A stretch of 64,000 nucleotides of DNA, taken from the NCBI RefSeq assembly GCF_030867095.1, contig NC_081826.1, positions 249,778,251 to 249,842,250 on the forward strand, read 5' to 3'. Below, one piece after another: positions 21,326 through 31,630 of this stretch. This stretch comes from Alligator mississippiensis. Lineage: Eukaryota; Chordata; Crocodylia; Alligatoridae. Both the position numbers and the translations under genes were made by a program. The notes beneath the pieces were generated by a model. The model was not told where the DNA came from, did no database searches, and saw only the letters and a list, made by a program, of their open reading frames with translations. Every line of letters begins with the position of its first letter. Position 1 is the first letter of the stretch.

Positions 21326-24300
21326 GCAGAGTACTCCAGGCTTCACCGACCCAGAAAGCAACAGATTAGGATAGATTATTAAATTATGTCTCTAAATGAT
21401 ATAATCTGATTCACATAATAGGAACCTTAAGTTGGTGACTGGTTCACTGTAAAGGAAAAACATACAAAAAACCCAAAATACAACAGAAGTAGTCAGCAAA
21501 GTTTTTATTCAAAAATAAAATGTATACCTAGAAATCTAACTGAGTTAGCATAAGCAAAAATAGAGAAATGGGATACTCCCCTTGTCTTTGGTTCAGTCCA
21601 TTTCTTATAGGTAGTCACCCAAGTGGATAGTTTGTAGTCCTTCCAGTTTGAAGCTCCTGTAGGTGGAAGGGGAGCCAAGCAATGATTAACTTCTTGTTCT
21701 CCTAAGACCAAACAGTGCCCCAGCACCATATCTCAGGAAGCTGCCCAGATACTTATCAACCTGGATTTTTAGTAAATGACCTAGATAAGAATTAATACAA
21801 ATAAAGAGCCTTTACTCCATACAATTGTGATGTGTTTAAACTTTATCTAACAATTAACTTTAATTTTTTGCTCAACTTGTTTGAAAATGAAATTAGTAAC
21901 AGAACTAAAATAACACAGGACAAATGGAAAGAGTATTTCTGAATAATCTCCACAGATAGCACAATAAATAATACAAGCCAATGGTATCTTTAAAGGTTTA
22001 TAATTTACAGACTTCATAAGTGTGGAGATACTCCATATTATTGCCACTATGATAATTTTGTCTAGCTATTTTTAATAAATGCTTGATATTTTTCCTTTTT
22101 TAGAAATCAGAAGTGATTATTTCCATGCCTTATCCTGCCATGGTGATTTTATAAGGAAAACCTGCAGATGTATTTAAAACTGTTTTTTCTGGTTTAATAA
22201 ATCATTGCAAATACAATAATGAATTGGATTTTTTCTACCTTGAAATTACATATAGTAATGTTCTTATTTTTACAAAAGTCAATAAACATTAACAAAAAAT
22301 TAAGCTCTACATTTTCACTGTGATTTGCCCTGGGCCTACACTAAGGCACTTGCAAAATAGAGGCCCAAGAAAAGAAAATGATGGAGCAGGGTAGAAGGGG
22401 ATAAAAAGGAGATGGAGGGTTTGTTGTTTCCTTTAATATTAAACTGTCCATTTCCCAGCTGCAGGCTCATGAAAAGGAGACTTCTTGGTGATTACTTAGT
22501 AATTCAAACCTTACAAACCCACCTCAGAACACACAGAGACAAGTTTAAAAAAAAAAAGGAATTTTTACTGCTATTTCATGAAATCTGACCCACAGCAGAG
22601 CCTGAAGAATTCACTAAGCTTTTGAACACATATGTAGGCTGGTATCAATCTCTTTTTTTATGTCTTCCTTGCCAGATGAACAAAAAATATTGAAAATTAA
22701 CTTGGTTAGCTTTTTATAAATGGAAACGTCAACGTATACAAGCAGTAGTCTGGTTTCCATAAGAGGCTCTTACAAAAAAACCCTACTACTTCAAAAAACA
22801 AAATAAACCCATACCAAATCCCTACAAGTGTATTATTTTGTTAATATATTACATAATGTGATTTTCCTTTACCTATTTTAAATATAAGCCCAGGGGTGCA
22901 TTGTTAAGGGTGAAACCAAATGGGGATTGAAAATTATGTAATACTCACTTTATAGTTTGTTCTGTATTATCTGTCAGAGGAAGTATTTGCCATGACACAA
23001 CACAGACATTGGATATCTGTCCAAAATCTTTCAATCCAACCCCCTCACCCCTGGATCTAGTGAGATGTTAGGGAATTCATTAGAACCCAGGTCTATCAGA
23101 GCTGTGATGGCAGGTGGATTCCTGGAACCACCTTGCTTGTGCTTTACCTAGTTACATGGAACATGGAACAGCTATGTTGTAACTGTGTCCTCTGACATGA
23201 TTGTATGTGTAGAATAGAGTTGCAATATAGACAAGGCTTTACAAGGCTGTATAATGGTGTTTTTCAGTGTTCTGAGTTAACATATTTACTCACATTTGAG
23301 TGGGACACCTTCCCCCTCAAATCGGCCCTCTAAAATTGGGGTGCATGTCTTGAGCTGGAAAGCTATTTTTTCTTCACTGAAATAGTAGTTGGGAAGAAAA
23401 AAAGAAAGCAGACAATATGCTATAATGGCTGCCACTTCTCCCCAAAGCAGCAAGCAACAGGGTTTGACTCTAGGGTTAGGTAGTCAGTTTCGGATGAAAA
23501 GTCACTGAGTTAGCTGAGGGTGTGAGCTTCTGCATGCAATCTATTAGTATCTTGATGAGTCCTGTGGTGTGAAAGGAACTTACAAGGTGTGGTGTGAAAG
23601 AAGTGTTTACAAGACAGAGGTGTTGCTACTGCCCTTGCAAGGGTCTGGGGCCTAGCTTTGTTACTGTCCTGCCATACCAGGAAGATCTTGCTGCCTCACC
23701 TAGACTGTCTCATAGGATGCCATACTTCCTCTTTGTTTCCAGGGGGACTTATTCTATGTTAGGCAGCTTGCTATGACTGTAGAAACATTTTTTTCTCTGC
23801 ATTCTGCCTTCCAAGAACAAGGTGCTTGTCTTTTTGGGGGACATATGGTATGCAAGACCATACAGTAATGCCATAAAACACAGCATAATACCAATCAAGA
23901 AAGACAAAGGTATCATATATTTATGCTTTAGTGAAGATCAACGTGAACAGCATGAAAAATCCTGGCATCGCGTTTATTTTCTTTCTCAATTGTAAATGCT
24001 CCTAAATATTTCTGAACTGGTCGGCTTAGTTGCTTTGAAGTATTTGTTGGACCTGCAGATATGATGCCTAAATCACTATTCTTTACATATTGATTTGCTG
24101 ATCTACTGTTTTGACTATTGAGAGGAGATAGTATTTGCATAAATACTATGTTTTTAGTGTGTGTGCATATGTGCGTGTGTGTGTGTGTGTGTGTGTATAA
24201 GCTAGTTTCTGACAGAATAAAGTTGTGGTTTTCTTTTTTACTTTTAACACTACTATTGGCCAGCTGTTCTGCAATCAGTCAGATCTGGCACAGCTTCCAT

Positions 24301-27300
24301 TTGGTACGAGGCCATGTTTTGAATCATCACCATCCTTTCCCTGAGCCCTTAGACCCAAATGTGGTAAAATGTTTGAAAAATTTCAATATTTCTATTTCTG
24401 AGCTGTACATGAAAATGTCACATTAGTTTCTAAAATCAGGATAGGCAAACATTAAAATTTCACTGTTTGTAGGTACTATGATGGTTTCCAGAAACAAAAG
24501 AGCACAGTTCTGCAAAGTGCTGAGTTTCCTCATCTTCCCTGACTTCAGGGATCCAGGGATCTTAGCTCTTTGGACAATTAAGCCCATAATACAGACTGAA
24601 ATGGTCCCTGCCTTCCGCAGGTTATTATAGCTTTTGTCACATCACAGAAGACAGAAAAGTCCCGCAGAGCTACTGTATGTTTGAACGTGTTGATATAGCA
24701 TGGCTGAGGTGGCATACCACTGGGATCATATTTAATTCACCAATATGTGCTAAGTAAATATGTGGATAGACGGAACCATTTTGTTCATCTCTTATATTAA
24801 GTATGAACATCTAATGGTAAAAATCTACCCAGGGAAGAGAACATCACCCACTATTTGTTTTATAAAACTGTGTAAAGGTTTGCCAAAGCTGTCACAGTAT
24901 GATAGCTTTGGCCATTTGTTTTCCCAGATCCTCAGTTGGAGTGCTACTGCTTGTTTTAGAATCGTTTTTATAAACAGAGATTAATACATTTGAAAATCAT
25001 GAAGGGGCCGAAGAGATGATTTATCTAGGAACGATAAATTATTGGCTAAGTCTAAGTGCTACCCTCTGGTACACCTGGGCAACCCCATGCCTGCAACCCA
25101 TCATATGTAACCTCATCAGCAGATCCTTACAGACACATTATGACTAATCCTCAAGACAAAATTAATAAATTACTATTGTGCTAGGTAAGGCTGTTGATGC
25201 TGTCAGCAGTCTGCCTGTGTCAGACCTGGTCAGAAATGTTCTGCTGCTCCGTAGTAGGATCTTTCTTTTTTTTCCATAAAAATACACTGCTTAATTTTAT
25301 GCAACACAAGTAAAAGTAACTTAGGCTTTTCAATACTCATGTTTTTTCACTTGGAAATAGTTAGACCTAACAACTCCCCAAACTTGCAAGGTCCGTAAGC
25401 AGACCACTACACCAGAATGGAGTGCCAATGACAGCGATGAGTGCATGGATCTGTTTACACAGAGCCGTTTGCAGGATGCAGTCTCAAATTAGTCTCTTCC
25501 CCCCTGACCTAGGACTGTTATCCCCACTTGCCATACCAGTTTTCTCCAGTTACCTAAATGCACATTGTGGTCTTACACAGTTCTGTAAGAGATGGACCAT
25601 TGAGCCAATAATAGTGATAAACAGACATCTTTCATACACTTAACAACCAAGGTCAGATACCATCTTTCCCAGACCAGGGTGTCCGGATGTATCCAATTCC
25701 ACCTGCTGAAATGCTCTAAACAGGTTTTTTTTCCCCCCCTTTTGTCATGAACTATGAAGTAGGGAGCAAGATGCAGACCTTCTGACACACAGGGCTTTAA
25801 GGATTATCACTAGTACCTTCAATTATACCTAGAAGCAAATAGGAAGCCAGAGTAGAGATCTGATCATGTGTTAGGTATTCATGCAAGCCTATGCCAGAAG
25901 GAGTAGTGAGCCAACTTTGGAATGATGTTTTATTATTTCTAATGTTAAATGTTTTTTTCTGCTAAGCAGTGCTAACTGCTTATCATTCTTCCTGGCCTCT
26001 ACATGAGTGAACTGTAGGAGGAAGATGCAGGAGGTCTTTTCTCTTCCCTGCAAAAGCCAGGCAGAACTGCAGCCCCTGTGCTGCTGGCAGATGACAATTG
26101 GGATGTTAGAAGAAAGCATGACTGTAACTTGGTTCCATGCACAAGGTCAGAATCCGAGAGAAGACAAACACAAACTGAATGCATGCTGCCCCTACTGGCC
26201 TCTTGGGATGGGATTGCTGCTCTCCTCCCCTTCCTATATGGCCCAGTCTTGAAAGGTGCTGAATGACGCTCAGCTACATTCAGTGCTAACAAAAGATACT
26301 CAGCATCTCCCAAGATTGAGTCTTTTTTCATCAGGTCTTGTGGCTGATCAACCTTGAGCAGTACTAGCTGCCTGTAACGTTGGGGACTTTTCCCAAAAGG
26401 ACATAAGAAATGCGTTAAAAAAATAAGTAAATAAGGGGCGGGGGTGGGGAGCTGGAGCCCCGCTGGAGGAAGGGAGGGAGCTCAGTGTGCCAAGCTGGTA
26501 GGTAATGAGCCTTATCTCTGAGCCTCCTCTTATTGCTTCCACTCTCACTGCAGCTGTGCTATCCCTACCAGTCTTCAGTTTCCCTCCCACTGGACAACAG
26601 AAATAATCAGACATTCTGCTTTACTTTTGTGACCCATGTACTTCTTCTAATCTCCAACCTCTAATAATGACTTAGGGCCACTCTTCCCCTTGAGAGTGGC
26701 CCTATGATTACAAACTGCAGAATCAAGTTCTTAGCTACAGACTCCAGGGAGAGATGAAATTTACAACCAGGGAAGAAGAGCTCTTGGGGATCTAAGGCTA
26801 ACCTAATACTAAAAGCATCTTTTGAGAAGGCTAAACTGAGGCTATTCCTTTCCATGATACTCCTTTCTCAGATATGACAGCTATCCAAAATTATTTCCAG
26901 CTGCACTAAAAAAAAAAAAAAAGCCCAGGTATAACTAAGATTAAAAAATAAGTGCCATTTCATGACTAGATCTACTGAAATAAACCCCCTGTTATGATGT
27001 CTTGGAAGGAATTGTTGTTTGCCATTTACATTAATTGTGATTTTGAAAAAATCAACACAAAGAAATTAACTATAAATTGATCATTCATATTATAATAATA
27101 AACATATAAAGAAATTGATTTTACATAAGTAACATACCCATTGTAATATCCACACTAGTATTGTGCCACTGCAGACATTTTTAACATTAATCCATAACAT
27201 AACTAGCTGCAGTGAAAGAAAAAACGGTTTGTAGCTATCCTGTATCTCAGACAGAATGATATAACGTAACATATGTTTAAAATGATAAAGACTTCCAAGA

Positions 27301-29959
27301 ATAAGATGCAGTTTCCAGAAAAATATTCATACACGCCCAAACAAAAGCAAAATCCTGTAATAACTAAGTAATTGCAACATTTTATATCTTCTATATCTAG
27401 AAGTTGGGAAAAAATCTAACCAAAACCAGTCCCTTTCAGTGGCTTAGCTGGTCAACAGTCTCACACACAAAGCCCGGTGCTCTTCCCTAAAACCTAAGAA
27501 TTAATCAGCATTATGTAAGAGATTTTTATAACACACTAAAAATACATTGTGAATTCCTTTCCAGTGCTGGACTGAAAAGCTTAAAGTGACCCCTCCCCTT
27601 TTTAACAAACAATGGATCTACATTTCTGATATTTGGGTCTTAGATTTGTCTCAGTGCATGTGTCTCAAATTTCATTAATTACAATATTGGCCCCATGAGA
27701 TGCAGTTGCTGCTGCAAAGAACAGTGTTTGTGCTCCGAATGATTTGAGCAAGCGCACAGATATATTTTATTTGCATGCATAAACACTTTCAAAAAGGACT
27801 AATGACACAAAACTTCATAAAACTGTTTGGCTGTTTTCATGTTAATTTATCTGCTTACTAAACAAACTTTTGCAACCATGTGAAAATATTTTGTTTGCAC
27901 TGGACTGATAATGCATAATACAGCATTATAGCATTCTTGCAAGCAGCTGTAACATTAACTTGGCAAATCTGAAGCAAAGTTATATGAGTTTATTTGTTCT
28001 TTTCATACACTAGTGTATATTTATTATAAGTACAGGTATAATGCTACTTCTAAGCTTTCCATGGAAGGATCTCTGATCAAAGTTCTGAATGCATTATCTG
28101 AATTTCTCTACTAGAAAGGCAAGTCCATGAGAAGGAGCTTTTACAATTTGGAAGTGCTACAGCAAAAATGTTACTGGGCAACATTTCTTTTTCCTCAAAT
28201 TTTAGCTGTTCATTCCCACTGTGGAAGTTCATTCCATCCCTAATGGATTAAGCCCCAAAGACCAAATTTTGATGTATGCATCACTGAGAGAGTTGTCGTT
28301 TTCTGGGATAATGCAGCTTGCAAGGCCATGAATGAACCATGTAAAAGTGGGGATAAAGCATTCTCAGTTGAGAAAATCTGCTTATGGGATGAACTTCCAA
28401 AGGGAATTAGGAGAACCCAGAATCTAACCAGTTAGGAAATGATGCAAAATCTTCCACTTGGAAAAAAAAAAATCTTTCCATTAAATTTTTTGACATTGAC
28501 ATCACCATCTACCCAAACACTGCTACCCTGAAACTGGAAATCAGGTAACCAACCAGACACTCAACAAAAGAAAATTTTCACTTACCAAGCAATAATTTTT
28601 ATTCCAAAAAAGGAGAAGAACCAATAACTACATAAAGTCCAATAGCAACTTCATTATTGCTGACAATTTCAGAAACAACCCAGATATTATGTAACGGGTG
28701 GTAGGATACAATCCTAAAACAGAGGATACTTTTGACAAGCCACACACAGTTGCTGTATCACAGCGCACTCAAATAACAATCAGAGATTTAGAGAAGTATA
28801 CTCTGGATTACAATGATCATTTACCAGTATGGGCTTCAACCCCCTCTCCCCCGGCCCTCCCCTTTTCTCTACCTTTATACTAATGTCTTTTCTTTTTTCC
28901 TCAGCTGGTTTTATATCCTACATTCTTACCTGAAATTTATTACTTACTTCCCTCTCCTCCACTATCAAATGATTTCTTTGTTTCTGAAAAAGGATTCTCT
29001 GCCCTTCCTGTCCCTCCTTTCTCTGGGCCTGTTTTAGTGACCCTTGCTTATGTGGTAGTATTTGCTCATGAGTAGTCCACGAGGGGACCTACACAGCCAG
29101 TATTAATCAAATGTAAGGAGGCAGACCAAACCTCTCTGTTTCTCACTCTTCATTTTCATGCCCTCTTAAACTTCCCTCTTTCCAGCCCTTTCCCTCTTTT
29201 ATCATTTCCCCAGATTCAGTTGGCCTCATGTTTCCCAGTTTGTTTCTCCACCCCTGTGGTTTCTTTCTTCTCCTATGCTGTCTTCTTTCCCCTTCTATTC
29301 CACTGCTACCTTCCATTTTGATTTCCTGTAATTTTCCCCATATCTTCCATTCTCACCATGGCATTCTGTAATTCTGTTTTCGTGCCACCTATATCAGAGA
29401 AATATGCATTGATACAACCCCCCGATGCAGATATAAAGTGGACTTTTTGAGGCACTAGTTAATCTGGTAAATTAATACAATGGGTTACAATAGCATAAAT
29501 CCCATAGCATGTCAACACAGTAGGTCTACATTAGAGAAGTTTACTGACAGGAATGTCATTTTAATGTAGACATTCAGTGACCCTGAAGCATTTCACACCT
29601 TCCTGTTGACTCCCAGTACTCCTCTCATCCACTTCTTCCTCTTAGCCACTAACACCTTCCTAATCCTCCGCTATAGTGGTACCTCCCCAGCTTTTTTTGT
29701 TAGCAACTGAGACGCCAGAAGATGGGTTTTCTGCTTCTCTGGGCCATTAGGCACTAATGATGACAAATGGATGCTGGTGGACTATGTGACCAGCACAGGG
29801 GTCCGGACTATCCCACCTCCCTCCTCAAAGTTTATGCGGCACTAATTATGGGCACGCTGTTTTTACATTGCTAACACTTCGGGGCAGGAGTTGCTGTGAA
29901 CACTTTGGCCCTGTCCAAAGCAGGGTTACGCGAGTGCTTGGTGTCACGCGCTAGACGTC
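21326..29959. other. Intergenic AT-rich DNA upstream of SSBP2, nearly featureless
   Basis: I see no exon, RNA gene or well-bounded transposon in 8.6 kb. A GT-rich microsatellite lies at 24157-24196. A segment at 23281-23350 (ATTTACTCACATTTGAGTGG followed by TCAAATCGGCCCTCTAAAAT) resembles the start of an old DNA-transposon family, without a matching right end. The segment 29440-29600 has MITE-like text (TTAATGTAGACATTCAGTGA) of uncertain limits. Confidence 0.5.
24157..24196. repeat. (GT)n microsatellite, interrupted
   Basis: GT repeats broken once by CATAT and once by GC, then continuous to 24196. Confidence 0.95.
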
Positions 29960-30312
29960 CCATGGGATGGCTCCCATGTGGATAAAAGCCAAGCATGCAC
30001 AGGACACCGGCCTCTACGGGGTCCTGCTCCCCAGCGAGCCTATTGGGGGGCCACCCAAGGTCATGGGCAACAACAGCAGGGGAGGGTCCTCTCCACGGAA
30101 AGGGCGTCCCCGGGGCCCCCCTTTAGATTTGAACAGCAAATCCTGCAGTTGGGCCCTGGAGATGGGGTCCCACGGGGACCTTTCCGTGGCGGGGGTGCGA
30201 CCAGTAGGAGCCTGGAGGGAGGTCGGGGTCACCTGCCTTGAGCAGGGGCACCAAAGCCACTGCCACAGCCCGCCCCTTCCCCCGGCCCCTGCCCTGGGGC
30301 CTGCCCGCTGTG

Positions 30313-30340
30313 TGGGGGCGGGGCGGGGCGGGGCGGGGGC
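30313..30340 (+). promoter_or_regulatory. GC-box array / G-quadruplex-type tract
   Basis: Successive GGGGC units give at least four G-runs of four or more separated by single C residues, about 430 bp before the SSBP2 start codon. The same bases are tandem Sp/KLF-type GC boxes. Confidence 0.75.
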
Positions 30341-30664
30341 CGCGTTGGAGGCGGCGGGGCCGGGGCCGGGGCCGGGGCGGCTGGCGGCGCCGGGTGCGGC
30401 TGGCGGCGGATCCAGTCCGCACTTTCGCTCTCTCCCCGGCGCTCTCCCTCTCCGGCAGGCGCGGGGGGCGGGCGGCGAGCGCACGGAACAGCCAGTTGTT
30501 TAAAATCCTTCTAGAACCGTTTCTAATTCCCCCTTGCGCCGGGGAAGGCAGCGCGCGAGCGGGGAGGGGGGAGGAGGAGCCGTACGGGGGGAGGAGGGAG
30601 CAGCCCGTCCTGGTCTCGGCCTGTCAGTCAGGGCGCGGGGGGGCGTGGCCCGGCGCGCGGCGGG

Positions 30665-30669
30665 CCAAT
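30665..30669 (+). promoter_or_regulatory. CCAAT box
   Basis: GGGCCAATGG is a good NF-Y-type CCAAT element, about 100 bp upstream of the start codon and 20 bp before the X-box-like motif. Confidence 0.6.
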
Positions 30670-30727
30670 GGCGTGTGTGTGTGGCGGCGTCTCCATGGTG
30701 ACGGGGCTGTTCCCGGGGAGGCTGTGA
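30668..30727 (+). other. Upstream ORF in putative SSBP2 leader
   Basis: An ATG at 30668 opens a 19-codon frame with a second in-frame ATG at 30695, ending in TGA at 30725-30727. That stop overlaps the ATG of a two-codon upstream ORF (30727-30735) as TGATG. These only matter if transcription starts upstream of 30668; the CCAAT box overlaps the first ATG, so only the inner ATG at 30695 and the two-codon ORF may be transcribed. Confidence 0.35.
30689..30702 (+). promoter_or_regulatory. X-box-like motif (RFX family)
   Basis: GTCTCCATGGTGAC fits the palindromic X-box bound by RFX factors except for one position in the right half-site. The factor family is known biology; use here is inferred. Confidence 0.45.
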
Positions 30728-30767
30728 TGGGTTGACAGGTGCGTGACAGTCGGAGCTCTCTGCAGGC

Positions 30768-30826
30768 ATGTACGGCAAAGGCAAGAGCAACAGCAGCGTC
30801 CCGTCCGACAGCCAGGCCAGGGAGAA
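30768..30826 (+). CDS. SSBP2: SSBP2 coding exon 1 (partial gene)
   Basis: The exon encodes MYGKGKSNSSVPSDSQAREK, the last lysine being completed by the next exon. This is the N-terminus of single-stranded DNA-binding protein 2, a nuclear co-regulator that binds LDB1 and stabilises LIM-homeodomain/LMO complexes. MYGKGKSNSS separates SSBP2 from the paralogues SSBP3 and SSBP4, which start MFAKGK or similar. The remainder of the LUFS/LisH region (beginning LALYVYEYLL in the family) must lie beyond the window. The start is supported by an in-frame TGA at 30744-30746 and a purine at -3. The exon ends after AA of a lysine codon at a strong GTGAGT donor, giving a phase-2 intron. From memory the mammalian protein has an alanine between NSS and VPSD; here it is absent. 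Confidence 0.95.
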
Positions 30827-30832
30827 GTGAGT
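30827..30832 (+). other. SSBP2: Splice donor of SSBP2 intron 1
   Basis: GAA|GTGAGT matches the vertebrate donor consensus. Reading on would give a stop (AAG TGA), which confirms that the coding sequence must be spliced here. Confidence 0.92.
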
Positions 30833-31080
30833 GCAGCCCGCCGGGCCGCAGCGCAGCGCCGCGCGGGGGCGGGGACGCGGACGCGGACGGGGACGGGGGC
30901 GCGGGCGCTTGCCCCGCGCGGCCCCTGCGCAAAGTAACTTTCCTGCGGGCGGCGGGGGACTGGGCGGCGCGGGCCGAGGCGCCTGTCGGGGCCCCCCGGG
31001 CGGAGTGCGCGGGAGCGGGGCGGGACGGCGCGGCCCGCGGGGGGCGGCTCCCACCAACTTTGGTAACAAAGAGGCCCGGC

Positions 31081-31108
31081 CGGGGGTGGGGTGGGGTGGG
31101 GTGTGGGG
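31081..31108 (+). promoter_or_regulatory. G-quadruplex-type tract at start of intron 1
   Basis: GGGGGTGGGGTGGGGTGGGG followed by TGTGGGG gives five G-runs with one- to three-base loops on the non-template strand, about 255 bp after the splice donor. Confidence 0.7.
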
Positions 31109-31630
31109 CCGCGGCTCCCGCAACTCCGCCGCGCTCAACTTTTCCCCGGGAGCCGCTGCCGCCCCTGCCCCGCCGCATTGTTCGGCGGCGGCTCCGCGGG
31201 GAAGGGGCAGACGCGGAGGCGCCGGCTCCGGCTCCGGCAGTGACAGCGGGGCCGGGGCCGGGGCCGGGGCTGGAGCAGGCGCCCTCCCCCCTGCAGCTCC
31301 TCTCCCCGGGCCACACGGGCCGCGTCCCGGCCGGGCAGAGCGGGCTCCCTCTCTCTCGCCTCCCGGGCGCGGCCAGGTGAGGCGCGACCCCTCGCTCCCG
31401 CCGCCTAGGAAACGTGGCTTGCAAGTTGGCCGCGTCCCCGCAAGTTTGCCGGCCTCGCGGCCTCGGCCCACCCGCCCGAGGGGCTCCGCGCAGCGGGAGG
31501 AGGAAGAGCCCGGCTGCCGGGAGCTGGAAGCGGGAGGAGGAAGCGCGGCCGAGGTGGCTGGCGCTGGCGCCGGCTGCAGCCTGCACAAACTCGGGGTGAA
31601 GCCCTTGAGCCCCTTAGCTGGAAAAGATGG

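Larger units (their letters stand above)
29960..31630 (+). promoter_or_regulatory. SSBP2: CpG island promoter of SSBP2
   Basis: GC content and CpG density jump sharply at about 29960 and fall again near 31630, against flanks that are AT-rich and CpG-poor. The island contains GC-box runs (30314-30340), CCGGGG hexamer runs (30359-30380 and 31240-31270), a GGACGC-type hexamer run (30870-30900) and no TATA box before the SSBP2 start codon. That is the usual architecture of a broadly expressed vertebrate gene. The transcription start cannot be fixed from sequence. Long open frames on both strands within the island are products of the absence of AT-rich stop codons. Confidence 0.92.

Noticed and set aside
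30238..30735. Plus-strand open frame ending just before SSBP2
   Set aside because: Proline/glycine/arginine-rich shadow of the CpG island, not conserved-looking and not in frame with SSBP2.
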